From the NCBI GenBank assembly GCA_024274705.1, contig JAJSAL010000067.1, positions 1 to 64,000 on the forward strand: a stretch of 64,000 nt of DNA, written 5' to 3'. The DNA is from Spirochaetota bacterium (GTDB lineage Bacteria; Spirochaetota; Spirochaetia; SPDA01; JAJSAL01). A program made the translations under genes and the position numbers. The notes under the pieces are model-generated. The model had not been told where the DNA came from, made no database searches, and saw only the letters and a list, made by a program, of their open reading frames with translations. Below are positions 17,943 through 26,149 of the stretch, in pieces (position 1 is the first letter of the stretch; each line of letters starts with the position of its first letter).

Positions 17943-18539
17943 TTAACCTAAACTTGCCTCGTATTTATCCCATTCCCCAGACCAAACAAAAATGATTTTT
18001 ATAAAAACCGGTTTTACATTCTCGCCGGATACTTGTACGGTGAAACGGAACCTACCTGTTTGTTTAAAAAGGATGTCGTAACTGAATGGATACGGTTTTA
18101 TCTCCGGCTTGAAGTAAGTAGATATGCTTCTCGTTGATACAACATCGACAAACTGCACAACACCTCTTGGTAAGTTTAATGGGACGTATGCCTGAGCGCC
18201 TCTACAAGACCAGGATAGGGGAATGCTGTCTCCATAAATTGTCGATTCAAATTCTCCGGAGTCATCAGCCTTCTCGACTCGTACCAAATACGCACTGCAA
18301 TTTTTTGCAATGGCAGGTTTTACGTTTCTAACTTTTATTCTAATGTAGTCTGCTTCATGGGTACTGTCTTGTTCTACCTGTTCAGGTGTACGCACTCTAC
18401 AACCAGGATCGTTTCCAAATTCCAACTCAAGTTTTGGACGATAAAGCCGGCGCATTAAGGGTTCTGCGAAGACTGCGGCAGCAAAGCCCAAAACAGCACC
18501 GACAAATGTATTAAGTACGGCACTCAACTCGGTTGACAT
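17943..18539 (-). CDS. Hypothetical protein with N-terminal membrane anchor
   Basis: About 198 residues from the ATG at 18539, which has GGAAG seven bases upstream; a GTG at 18575 would add 12 residues. The first ~25 residues (STELSAVLNTFVGAVLGFAAAVFAEPLM) form one hydrophobic helix, followed by RRLYRPKLELEFGND and a mainly beta-strand region ending QVSGENVKPVFIKIIFVWSGEWDKY. No family recognised. The short anchor followed by a beta-rich domain resembles small membrane-tethered proteins of accessory islands. It is the first gene of the scrambled region and points toward the operon end. Confidence 0.6.
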   Translation of the reverse strand: MSTELSAVLNTFVGAVLGFAAAVFAEPLMRRLYRPKLELEFGNDPGCRVRTPEQVEQDSTHEADYIRIKVRNVKPAIAKNCSAYLVRVEKADDSGEFESTIYGDSIPLSWSCRGAQAYVPLNLPRGVVQFVDVVSTRSISTYFKPEIKPYPFSYDILFKQTGRFRFTVQVSGENVKPVFIKIIFVWSGEWDKYEASLG

Positions 18540-18835
18540 TATTTCGCTTCCATTACCCTTAATGACTAAGTTCACCAGCTATTCTACTACGGTATCGATC
18601 TCCACGCAATATCGATGTTCCTCTGCATCAAGGACCAGCCCGGCCACGCTCTTTACATGAAAGCCGTACACGGCCGGGCGTGTACTTACGCGAAGCATAT
18701 ATGTACTGTTGTGTGCAGTTCCGGCCCCAAACGATTCAGGCTGTCGATTAAACTCCTCCCTATATCCATAACAGCCGGTAAACTTTTCTCATGTCTGACT
18801 AGCGAGGGATATATGAGAGGGTATAAGCAACCAAT
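18540..18835. other. Non-coding stretch without a supported gene
   Basis: No credible reading frame. Two small inverted repeats are visible: CCCGGCC (about 18639) with GGCCGGG (about 18673), and TACACG-gccggg-CGTGTA partly overlapping it. Probably decayed flank of the transposase remnant that follows. Confidence 0.4.
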
Positions 18836-19400
18836 ATGCGATATTTAATTGGAATGGAAGGGTGTCAGGATAAAGAGCCCTCTGATCCATCGATGATGGT
18901 CCACTTTCGGAAGCGGAACAATGAGGAAATGCTGAGTGAAATCAATAAACGGATACAGGAAAAGTTGCGAAAAAAAACGAAAGATCGGGCAAAAGATAGC
19001 GAAGAAGACATAACAAACCAAGGGAAATTATTGATAGACGCGAACTGCGCGCCTTCTGATCTTCGCTCCGCGAGCTTAGCAAACGGTGATACCGGGATGT
19101 AGTGGCCATCAATGAACTGTACCGCAGCAGAAATGGATGTATGGACAGAATACGTATTCGATTGCAGGAAGAATTGGTAGGTATCAGCCGATACCGCACA
19201 ACAGGCCAATGGTTCGGGGGAAGGTATCAGCGCCTGTCGAGTTTTGAGCGAAGCTCTCTGTAAGTGTTGTTTCCGGCCGGGTATTTCCTGTAAACGGTTG
19301 AGCTGGGAACCGTACCATGAGGCTTGGGACCTAAAGGGGCGGGTTGAGAAATATCGAAACAGATATGGCTATTATCCTGAATCGGTACACGCAGACACAA
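18836..19400 (+). pseudogene. Decayed IS5-like (DUF772-type) transposase
   Basis: Three transposase fragments survive in the right order. The first frame (18836-19102) reads YLIGMEGCQDKEPSDPSMM then VHFRKR, the conserved DUF772 N-terminal segment, and QGKLLIDANCAPSDLR, the catalytic Asp strand (usually LIIDATCAPADIRYP). The second piece, in another frame around 19300-19400, reads LSWEPYHEAWDLKGRVEKY and GYYPESVHADT, equivalent to the family's second Asp region (GHYPESVHADQIY). The N-terminus, the middle and the C-terminal Glu region are missing or frameshifted. It cannot encode an active enzyme. The decay is older than that of the intact IS to the right. Confidence 0.75.
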
Positions 19401-19825
19401 CCTGTAATCACTTCAATATCCAGGTTTTTCAGCTCCTCAAGAAAACCACTATCTGCCTTTGAGTCTGTAACAAAAACATCGATATCATCTATTGATGGAA
19501 AAAATAGAGGTCGGTTTTATTGATTTTTGAATGGTCTGCAAGAACAATGACCTAATTGGCCATCTCTCTTAAGCCCTTTTTTATTTCCGCTTCCAAGCGA
19601 TTTGGTACCATCAAGTCCTTATCAATCGATATCCCGCTGACTCCCAAAAAGGCCTTATCTGCATGATAATGTTTTAACATATTTATAGCATCCGGTCCTA
19701 CGACTGAAAGTTTTGAGTTACGTATTGAACCCCCGAGAATGATTGTGCTGATGTTCGCGCTGGTAGTAGCGAATGCGATGTTGAGAGCGTCGGTGACGAT
19801 GGTGAGATCATTTTTTTCAATAATG
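19401..19825 (-). pseudogene. Truncated DeoR-family sugar regulator
   Basis: The minus strand reads TIVTDALNIAFATTSANIS, TIILGGSIRNSKLSVVGPDA, ADKAFLGVSGISIDKDL and EAEIKKGLREMAN, the phosphosugar-sensing domain of DeoR regulators. It then has an in-frame TAG, continues as VIVLADHSKINKTDLYF, and needs a frameshift to continue as FPSIDDIDVFVTDSKADSG ... NLDIEVITGCV, the normal C-terminus. The helix-turn-helix N-terminal part is cut off exactly at the left end of the IS element (19826). Three independent lesions make it a clear pseudogene. Confidence 0.82.
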
Positions 19826-19845
19826 TGAGCCTCTTGCAAAAATCG
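19826..19845 (+). repeat. Left terminal inverted repeat of the IS
   Basis: 20 bp, identical in reverse complement to 21276-21295. Confidence 0.9.
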
Positions 19846-19978
19846 ACTTGTAGTGGATTTTTTCTTAAGCACGTACCCATTTTATTTTCAATTTTGAGCA
19901 AAATAAATGGATAGAGTTCCTCTCTTCCTATATGATGAGATTGACAAAAAACCATCAGCAGAAGGAGTAGCCCTATCC

Positions 19979-21106
19979 ATGAAGAGTGTAACAGAAATCC
20001 TTGGCGGTGCCCAGATTCTTTTTGGCATTTCTTTCGATGTGCAAGACATTTTTGAAGACTATCTTACTGAACAACATCGGGCGTTTCTGGCGATGTTGCG
20101 GGTGATCGAAGAACATCTGCCCGCGATAGGAATTACCTACAAAGGCAGAGGGCGGAAACCGCATGAATCTCAACCGATGGTACGAGCGTTTCCGGCAAAG
20201 TCGTTTTTCACTATTGAGACCACTACAGATTTGCTACGGCGGCTGAAAAGCGATTCATCGTTGAGAATGATCTGCGGTTTTACTCAGGTCCCCAGTGCGT
20301 CAACCTTTTCCAGGCGACTCAAACTCTTCTCAGATCACCATATTATGGAGCAAACACTGTACAAGATGGTACGTACTTACCTTGCGGGACGTCTGGTTGG
20401 ACATGTCTCCCGTGATTCAACGGCCATTGCCGCCAGGGAGGCACCGGTAAATAAGAAAAAGGATGTGAAACCGTCACATAAGCCAAAACGGAAGCGGGGA
20501 AGACCACGAAAAGATGAAATCAGACCGCCGAAAGAACCGACCCGGCTGCGGAAACAGCTTTCCATGTCTCCTGCTGAAGCGTTCAGGGACCTGGATACCG
20601 CCTGCGCGTGGGGCTGTAAAAAGAACAGCCAGGGCAACGTCCAGTTTTGGAAAGGGTACAAACTGCATCTGGATGTAACTGATGTGGGTATACCGGTTGC
20701 AGCTGTGGTGACCGGGGCCAATGTACACGATTCACAGACTGCTATTCCCATGGAAAAACTCACTGAACGGAACATTACCCATCTCTATTCGCTGATGGAT
20801 TCGGCCTACGATGCTTCTGAAATTCGGGAATACATTACCGCCCGGGGACGGGTGGCCCTTATTGATCAAAATAAGCGCCGTAATGATTCTTGTCACCCAA
20901 TGGACCCGGCCGGCAAAAAGCGCTTTCGGATTCGCTCGACAGTGGAGCGTTCCAATTCCCATCTGAAGGACTGGCTGCTGCCCTCAAAACGTATGGTCCG
21001 TGGTTACTCCAAAGTTACCTTCTGTCTCATGACCGGTGTGGTCTGCTTAGCGGCGATAAAGCTCTTGCAGTATTATATTCTCCCTGTCCTCGAAGCAGCA
21101 GCGTAA
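19979..21106 (+). CDS. DDE transposase of the IS4/IS5 superfamily, intact
   Basis: About 375 residues from the ATG at 19979 (MKSVTEILGG), which has GGAG at 19964-19967; an in-frame ATG at 19907 has no ribosome site. N-terminal residues 40-140 form a DUF772-like helical domain (RAFPAKSFFTIETTTDLLRR). A basic, proline-rich linker (PKRKRGRPRKDE) follows. The RNase H-like catalytic residues are visible: Asp146 in RDSTAI, Asp274 in DSAYD and Glu323 in STVERSNSHLK, the last with the Y/R-E signature region of IS4-type enzymes. Spacing is normal and there are no frameshifts, so it is probably functional. Confidence 0.9.
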   Translation: MKSVTEILGGAQILFGISFDVQDIFEDYLTEQHRAFLAMLRVIEEHLPAIGITYKGRGRKPHESQPMVRAFPAKSFFTIETTTDLLRRLKSDSSLRMICGFTQVPSASTFSRRLKLFSDHHIMEQTLYKMVRTYLAGRLVGHVSRDSTAIAAREAPVNKKKDVKPSHKPKRKRGRPRKDEIRPPKEPTRLRKQLSMSPAEAFRDLDTACAWGCKKNSQGNVQFWKGYKLHLDVTDVGIPVAAVVTGANVHDSQTAIPMEKLTERNITHLYSLMDSAYDASEIREYITARGRVALIDQNKRRNDSCHPMDPAGKKRFRIRSTVERSNSHLKDWLLPSKRMVRGYSKVTFCLMTGVVCLAAIKLLQYYILPVLEAAA

Positions 21107-21275
21107 ACTAGCAAAACAATAGAAATCCACTGAACAACGGGAGAGGTCTGTCCGCAGAGCTCCGGCAGAGGTGTTTCCTATCTTAATAGTGGCCTTTTAC
21201 CCAGAATTTTCGATGGCCTTGCTTGGTACTTGGTTGGGAAAAATCGTCCAATAATCTAATTTCATTTCATACAGC

Positions 21276-21295
21276 CGATTTTTGCAAGAGGCTCA
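21276..21295 (-). repeat. Right terminal inverted repeat of the IS
   Basis: 20 bp, exact reverse complement of 19826-19845. Confidence 0.9.
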
Positions 21296-21658
21296 TCTTA
21301 TATTGGAAAAACAGGCTATAGAAATTGGTGCTGATATTATCCATGACGGTGAAGATTATTGCGGCAATACCGGTCTCCTGATGCCCATGGAACACTTTAA
21401 AGAATTTGTGTTACCCGGGTTGAGGAGAGTCATTGAAGTGGTAAAAGAAAACAACAAGCCGTTTGTTAAGCACTGTGATGGAAACATCTGGCCTCTACTG
21501 GATCTCTTTGTGGAGGAGGGCATCGATGCAAGTCAGGGCGGCGGCCATATCCTAGCTTCCAGCAACAGTATTCACGCGGGGTTTCCCCGGAGAATTTCAT
21601 TGCCATGGTAGAAGCGGCAAGGGAATATGGAAGATATCCGCTATCGATATAGGATGTA
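21296..21658 (+). pseudogene. URO-D/MtaA-type methyltransferase fragment
   Basis: Reads EIGADIIHDGEDYCGNTGLL, EHFKEFVLPGLRRVIEVVKE and NNKPFVKHCDGNIWPLLDLF, the central part of uroporphyrinogen-decarboxylase-fold proteins (many are corrinoid methyltransferases). It then jumps from EEGIDASQ straight to GGGHILASSNSIHAG, so the normal ~60 residues between are deleted, and a one-base frameshift is needed to read SPENFIAMVEAAREYGRYPL. The N-terminal half is removed by the IS at 21295. Not functional. Confidence 0.82.
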
Positions 21659-21664
21659 AAGAGA

Positions 21665-22050
21665 TTGACGAAGAAGGAAAATAGAGTCCGTACCATTAAA
21701 CGGGATTGCCCGCTCTGGGTTCCTTATCGATATGACGGCTCGTTAACCTTTCTGCTCCCGGATATCGTGACTCAGCGGGCTGAAGGGGGATTGGATGATT
21801 GGGGAACAAACTGGGTGAAGGCTCAAGGGCTGGAAGGAGAATTTTCGGATGAAAACCGGTTATTTCAATTGATGAGGTTGCGGGTTTCAAAGCGCCTGAT
21901 ACGGATTTCAAACATATTACGGAAGATTTGAAGTAAAAACTGGGAAAGCTTACCGAAAAAGACACTTTGGGCATTGTCCTTCGCATACCATTTCCATCCC
22001 GGAGGAAAACAGACGGGCTTTAGGAGAAGCTTTTGAGGAATTTAACGGGT
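21665..22050 (+). pseudogene. Second URO-D-fold methyltransferase remnant
   Basis: Starts MTKKENRVRTIKRDCPLWVP then YRYDGSLTFLLPDIVTQ and GGLDDWGTNWVK, the N-terminus of a URO-D-like protein related to but distinct from the neighbour. A frameshift near 21855 restores KPVISIDEVAGFKAPDTDFK, a stop follows ITEDLK, and a possible C-terminal scrap (PEENRRALGEAFEEFNG) ends about 22050. The catalytic core is lost. With the preceding fragment this indicates a former corrinoid-methyltransferase gene pair eroded after the IS-linked rearrangement. Confidence 0.7.
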
Positions 22051-22067
22051 AATGCCTGTCTTCATTC

Positions 22068-22138
22068 GGTATGCATATTGCCGTATATTGTGGTAAATAT
22101 GCATACCATGTTAAAATACAAGCGAGTATTTTAACATG
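22068..22138. promoter_or_regulatory. Two consecutive perfect inverted repeats upstream of the DUF4143 ATPase
   Basis: Repeat 1: GGTATGCATATT (22068-22079) and AATATGCATACC (22096-22107), 16-bp spacer. Repeat 2: CATGTTAAAATAC (22107-22119) and GTATTTTAACATG (22126-22138), 6-bp loop. The second abuts the GGAGG ribosome site (22138-22142) of the gene starting at 22148. They could be operators or an mRNA hairpin controlling translation. Confidence 0.65.
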
Positions 22139-22147
22139 GAGGTTAAA

Positions 22148-23278
22148 ATGGTCTCAAGATATTTGGAAAATCCTGTGTGCGAAGATCTTCAAAAAAAGAT
22201 GGTGTTCATTTCTGGTCCAAGACAGTCTGGGAAAACCACCCTCGGAAAGTCACTTCTTCCACAGTTTCCTTCTGAGTTGTCAGAAAACTATTTAAATTGG
22301 GATTCTGGGAATGATCGCAATAAAATCCTTAAGGAGCAGTTTCCTTCCGGAAAAGGTTTGTTGATTCTTGATGAGATACATAAATACGGACGGTGGCGCC
22401 AGACGGTTAAGGGCCTTTTCGATAAACGAAAGGAGGATTTAAAAATTCTTGTTACCGGTAGCGGCAGGCTGGATTATTACAGCCATGGAGGAGATTCCCT
22501 GCAGGGGCGGTACCATATGTACAGACTGCATCCTTTCTCTTTGGCTGAACTCGAAGGAGATCCGAATGAAAATTTAACAAAGTTGATGCGCTTCAGCGGG
22601 TTTCCGGAACCATTTCTGGAAGCAACAGATCGTGCCGTGCGTCGGTGGAGCCGGGAATATCATAGGCGGGTTATCGATGAGGACCTGAACTCGCTGGAGA
22701 ATGTAAAGGATGTCAGCATTATTTCCCTTCTGGTTTCGAGGTTGCCCGCTCTGTGCGGATCACCCTTATCTTTAAATAGTCTCAGCACTGCGCTTCAGGT
22801 GTCTCACAATTCGATAAAAAGGTGGTTGTGTATGCTTGAAAACATTTACCTTATTTTCAGGCTGTATCCATTTGGTGCTCCTGCAGTCAAGGCTGTTAAA
22901 AAGGAGGCTAAGCATTACCATTTTGATTGGACAATGATTGATGATGAAGGTATCCGGTTTGAAAATTTAGCGGCCTGTCACCTGCTCAAATGGGTCCATT
23001 TTCAGCAGGATTATGATGGTTGGGATTATGAACTCAGGTATTTTCGCGATATCGATAGAAGAGAAGTCGATTTTGTGATCACTTTAGATGGAAAACCGGT
23101 TCGATTCATCGAGTGTAAAATGCGGTACCGCGAAACAAACCGCAGCTTGATATATTTGAAGAGAAAATTCCCGGAAGTGGAAGCTGTTCAGCTCAATTAT
23201 TACGGGGAGGATGATTTTATCGATAAAAACGGTGTTTTAATTCTCCCTGCAGTACAATACCTAAAAAGGCTGGTATAA
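22148..23278 (+). CDS. AAA-type ATPase with C-terminal DUF4143 (accessory-region ATPase)
   Basis: About 376 residues from the ATG at 22148, six bases after GGAGG. The AAA_14 domain has Walker A FISGPRQSGKTTLGKS, Walker B GLLILDEIHKY and sensor-like ILVTGSGRLDYY. The C-terminal DUF4143 part ends in a nuclease-fold-like DRREVDFVITLDGKPV ... FIECKMRY, reminiscent of the PD-(D/E)xK core (D, ExK). These proteins are scattered in bacteria and archaea, move horizontally and have no settled role. It stands alone between pseudogenes and IS remnants, consistent with acquisition by transfer. Confidence 0.88.
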   Translation: MVSRYLENPVCEDLQKKMVFISGPRQSGKTTLGKSLLPQFPSELSENYLNWDSGNDRNKILKEQFPSGKGLLILDEIHKYGRWRQTVKGLFDKRKEDLKILVTGSGRLDYYSHGGDSLQGRYHMYRLHPFSLAELEGDPNENLTKLMRFSGFPEPFLEATDRAVRRWSREYHRRVIDEDLNSLENVKDVSIISLLVSRLPALCGSPLSLNSLSTALQVSHNSIKRWLCMLENIYLIFRLYPFGAPAVKAVKKEAKHYHFDWTMIDDEGIRFENLAACHLLKWVHFQQDYDGWDYELRYFRDIDRREVDFVITLDGKPVRFIECKMRYRETNRSLIYLKRKFPEVEAVQLNYYGEDDFIDKNGVLILPAVQYLKRLV

Positions 23279-23334
23279 CCTTGAGAGGAATGCATTCGAG
23301 ATATAATCAAAAGTTGTGGACGGAGAAAATAAAA

Positions 23335-23391
23335 GAGCATATCCTTCGGTAAAAATACAACCACATAAATTACCGAATGGAGGATATGCTC
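23335..23391. promoter_or_regulatory. Near-perfect 18-bp inverted repeat covering the ribosome site of the IS256 remnant
   Basis: GAGCATATCCTTCGGTAA (23335-23352) pairs with 23370-23391, whose complement differs only by a 4-nt bulge. The right arm contains GGAGG (23379-23383). A transcript reading in from outside would fold and hide the ribosome site, a known way for transposase genes to resist read-through expression. Inference from sequence only. Confidence 0.55.
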
Positions 23392-23722
23392 ATGAAAAAG
23401 ACTACACAAGAAATACCGTTATGTACAGATCCGGAACACTGGTCAGTGTTGGAACAGATAGCTCGTGAGGGAGCCCGGCAGATGCTGAAGCAGGCATTGG
23501 AAAATGAGGTGAATGAATACCTTGAAGCCCATAAGGACCTCAAAGTGGATGATCGAACACTCATCGATTATCGCGATACAAGGCGGTTCAGCAGCAAGAT
23601 TCTTCCCCGGTATGTGAGGAGGATCCCCAGTATCGACAATCTGATACCGGTAAATGATTTCCCGGCCGCCTTGTCTGCAGTACAGGGAGAAGGAGTGAAA
23701 GGATATTCCCGAAGGGTGTACC
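23392..23722 (+). pseudogene. IS256-family (Mutator-like) transposase remnant
   Basis: Reads EQIAREGARQMLKQALENEV then NEYLEAHKDL, the family N-terminus, jumps to FSSKILPRYVRRIPSIDNLI and then DFPAALSAVQGEGVKGYS, corresponding to the family's LPPYLRR-S-(x)-LIP and GDFPEAL-LLG-GAKGLS segments. The parts between (including the expected VRNGY region and WLYLKGVST) are missing, and the whole catalytic DDE portion is absent. The frame then runs on antisense to the HDOD gene ending at 23740. A deleted copy, not functional. Confidence 0.78.
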
Positions 23723-23739
23723 GGTTGCCCCGGAACTTC

Positions 23740-25227
23740 TCAGGGCATGAGGTTTTCAGTTTCGAAGGATTTTTCCAGGGTGGAAAAAGCTTCGAGGAAT
23801 TCTTCCGCAGAGGGAAATTCGAAGAAATGAAGGGGATAGGGATCTACCATATCCGGCGAGAGATATCCCTGTTCGATATTATCCAGGGCATCGGCTAACG
23901 ATACGATACAGGCGATGTCCCTGTATTCTTCGGGTGCCTGTCCGGGGTGATGATGATACCGCATTACATCCGCAAAGAGTGTTGGAAAGTTCCACTTTTG
24001 TGCCATCTTGAAGCCGATTTCACTGTGGTTTATACCCCCGATCACCTCTTCAAAAATGTCATTCGAAATCGATTTACATGAGCAAAAAAATTTCAGTTTT
24101 GCAACCAGTGAAGGAAAGAGGGTGGAAAACGGTATTTTCCCGATGTCGTGGAGTATGGCACTGGAAAACACACAGTCGATTTTCGACGGCGAGAGGCGAA
24201 GCGCTTTTGCCATCTGCAGAGCATAGAAGGCGGTCTTATAAGAATGCCGCCAGTGTTCTTCGCTGTTCTGATCGTGATTTTTCAGTATGGTCTGCACACC
24301 CAGGGTAAGGATGAGATGTTTCAACTCCTTCAGCCCGAGGAATTTTATCGCCTCCACTATACTATCGATACGATAGTTCAGCATAAAAGCACCTGAGTTG
24401 ACGATTTTCAGAATATCCGCAGTAAGGTATGGGTCGATGTTCACCTGTTCCGCAATCCGGGTAAAAGAGACATCCCTTGTATCGATAAGGTGCTGAAGAG
24501 CCACGAGGTTTTCAGGGAAGGGCGGCAGATTGTCTATATCCGTAACAATGATATCCGAGAGTTCATCGATGGCCCCCCTTCGGATGCGGGAAAGTTGCCA
24601 GCATAGGGTTGTGACCGTTTCTTCTCCCCGGGTATTCAGGGAAAACGCGTAGTCTCCCAGTCCTGCATTTTTAAGAGCTAAGAGCATGATGAGGAAACTG
24701 GTCTGCAGTGTAAGGGGTTCGTCATTCAGCTCTTTGAGTGTTTTATCCAGTGATTGATGTCCCGAAGCCAATTCCACACTGCTCAGAATGATTTGTTTTT
24801 CCAGGTCTGACAGGAGGCAGTTGCTCCGTAGAATGATGTCGAACCGGTCCTCCTCTGTCCTGAACTGTATTTTTGTATAGATGTTTTTTTCTTTCTGGGC
24901 GTTGATGTACCGTTTGAACTCCATTTTCGGTTCAGCCCTGAACTGTTCCGATCCTTTCATATATTCATCAGGATCTGCAATGTTCAACCCTTTCTCCTGG
25001 AAGAAGATCCTCTTCACGTTGATTTCCTGGGTCTGATCCGCGAGTTGATGTACACAGTAGGAGAACTGGGGTTTCAGCCGTTCCAGGTCAATGTAGCGAA
25101 GGATAAAAGAGAGGACCTGGTCGATTTCCTGATGAACTTTTGGTGTGTATGCAAATGTACGCAAGGTAAGTGGTTTTGAGGTCCGCAGTATCTCCTGAAT
25201 CACTGAATAATTCAGCTTTTTGGCCAT
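23740..25227 (-). CDS. HDOD-domain protein with HD hydrolase-like motif
   Basis: About 495 residues from the ATG at 25227, preceded by AGGGAG four bases away; 25281 is an alternative upstream ATG without a ribosome site. Residues 1-200 are of unknown fold. From about 235 the HDOD domain begins (LPPFPENLVALQHLI ... FTRIAEQVNIDPYLTADIL KIVNSGAF). HD-type residues follow: SSAILHDIGKIPFS and later GINHSEIGFKMAQKW and VMRYHHHPGQAPE. HDOD proteins act as scaffolds in signal transduction; some retain phosphodiesterase-like metal sites, and the HD and HH motifs here look intact. Its 3' end adjoins the IS256 remnant, so the last few residues may be altered. Confidence 0.88.
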   Translation of the reverse strand: MAKKLNYSVIQEILRTSKPLTLRTFAYTPKVHQEIDQVLSFILRYIDLERLKPQFSYCVHQLADQTQEINVKRIFFQEKGLNIADPDEYMKGSEQFRAEPKMEFKRYINAQKEKNIYTKIQFRTEEDRFDIILRSNCLLSDLEKQIILSSVELASGHQSLDKTLKELNDEPLTLQTSFLIMLLALKNAGLGDYAFSLNTRGEETVTTLCWQLSRIRRGAIDELSDIIVTDIDNLPPFPENLVALQHLIDTRDVSFTRIAEQVNIDPYLTADILKIVNSGAFMLNYRIDSIVEAIKFLGLKELKHLILTLGVQTILKNHDQNSEEHWRHSYKTAFYALQMAKALRLSPSKIDCVFSSAILHDIGKIPFSTLFPSLVAKLKFFCSCKSISNDIFEEVIGGINHSEIGFKMAQKWNFPTLFADVMRYHHHPGQAPEEYRDIACIVSLADALDNIEQGYLSPDMVDPYPLHFFEFPSAEEFLEAFSTLEKSFETENLMP

Positions 25228-25378
25228 GTTTCTCCCTGAATCGATCAAAACGTACCGGTTTTCCTTATGGAACTTTATCAAAATACTAAAATTTACAAAA
25301 ATCTTCTATATTATTTTTCTGAATTTTCTAATAAAAATCAATCCTGAAAAATTACGTAGATATTACTTATGAAAATTA

Positions 25379-25391
25379 GGTATTTAATACC
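25379..25391. promoter_or_regulatory. 13-bp palindrome in the 330-bp gap 25228-25556
   Basis: GGTATTTAATACC is a perfect odd palindrome in an AT-rich stretch upstream of the HDOD gene. It could be an operator. Nothing else in this gap is supportable as a gene. Confidence 0.4.
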
Positions 25392-25556
25392 GGTAAAACA
25401 GACCATATACAGAGAGAAAAGACGGGACCGGTATCCTGGTGTTCAACGGACATATATTCGGTCTTCTCCCTGCTCCCGTATCCGCCGCCCCTGTTATCCG
25501 GCGTATGTATAGATGTGAGGTGCTTTCTGCCGCAGATCCCAGGGGTATATCCGCAG

Positions 25557-26015
25557 TTACTCCATGGCTCTCCGCAGGTAATTGAGCTGGCCGGCGTGAT
25601 ACGAAAGGTGATGAAAAAGATGGAGCATGAACTCCAGGCAGTTCATGGTTTCATTCCCGAATACAGGGGCGGGAAAATCTCCGTCTAGCATCTCCATCCT
25701 CATCTCCGACAGGACACTGTCAACCAGTTCGCGGGAATGCTTCAGCTGATCTTCCAACTGTGATTTCCCGGTACCCGGATCCGCGTCGAATTCCTGGTCA
25801 CGCCGGCGTGTATAACCGGTACCCCCCAGGGCATGCCCGAAAAAGTGATTCAGATTGCCGATCATGTGTTGAATAAGGACTCCGGCGGAATTACTGATGG
25901 TCCCCGGGGTTTTCCACAGGAGTTCCTCCGGAAACAGAGATACTTCCCCGATAAACTGATCAAGGTTATGGATGAATCGGGCCTGATAATAATGTAATAC
26001 CCGGCTGTCTGTCAT
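25557..26015 (-). CDS. DinB-like (DUF1572-type) four-helix protein
   Basis: About 152 residues from the ATG at 26015, which has a strong GGAGG six bases upstream; the frame extends to 26189 but lacks a ribosome site and would overlap the divergent gene. Typical DinB/YfiT metal histidines are visible: LIQHMIGNLNHFFGHAL in helix 2 and LFHHLSYHAGQLNYLRR near the C-terminus (HxxxH). Members are metal-binding proteins, some acting as thiol-dependent transferases; the specific role is unknown. Divergent from the alpha-2-macroglobulin gene at 26150, so the 135-bp gap should hold promoters for both. Confidence 0.85.
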   Translation of the reverse strand: MTDSRVLHYYQARFIHNLDQFIGEVSLFPEELLWKTPGTISNSAGVLIQHMIGNLNHFFGHALGGTGYTRRRDQEFDADPGTGKSQLEDQLKHSRELVDSVLSEMRMEMLDGDFPAPVFGNETMNCLEFMLHLFHHLSYHAGQLNYLRRAME

Positions 26016-26149
26016 AAACGCCTCCTTTCCTGCTATCCTTACCGGAGTGTACTGCTGAACTGCCGGGGAATCAATGATCTCCTGATGTATTCCACCGGAT
26101 CCTTTATCGTTTATCACTGTTGCGGTATAGTTGATATCCAGGGGGCTCC

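Larger units (their letters stand above)
19826..21295. mobile_element. IS element, ~1470 bp, DDE transposase, 20-bp perfect terminal inverted repeats
   Basis: The ends are TGAGCCTCTTGCAAAAATCG (19826-19845) and its exact reverse complement at 21276-21295. Inside is one complete transposase gene (19979-21106). No target-site duplication is visible: the left flank is ...CAATAATG and the right flank TCTTATAT. The left side is a DeoR gene fragment, the right side a URO-D gene fragment, so the element sits at a rearrangement junction (recombination between copies or an adjacent deletion) rather than at a simple insertion. The intact gene and perfect ends suggest recent activity. IS family (IS4/IS5 superfamily) is inferred from the transposase. 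Confidence 0.85.

Noticed and set aside
19826-21295. Target-site duplication of the IS
   Set aside because: The flanking bases (CAATAATG and TCTTATAT) do not match, so no direct repeat can be claimed.
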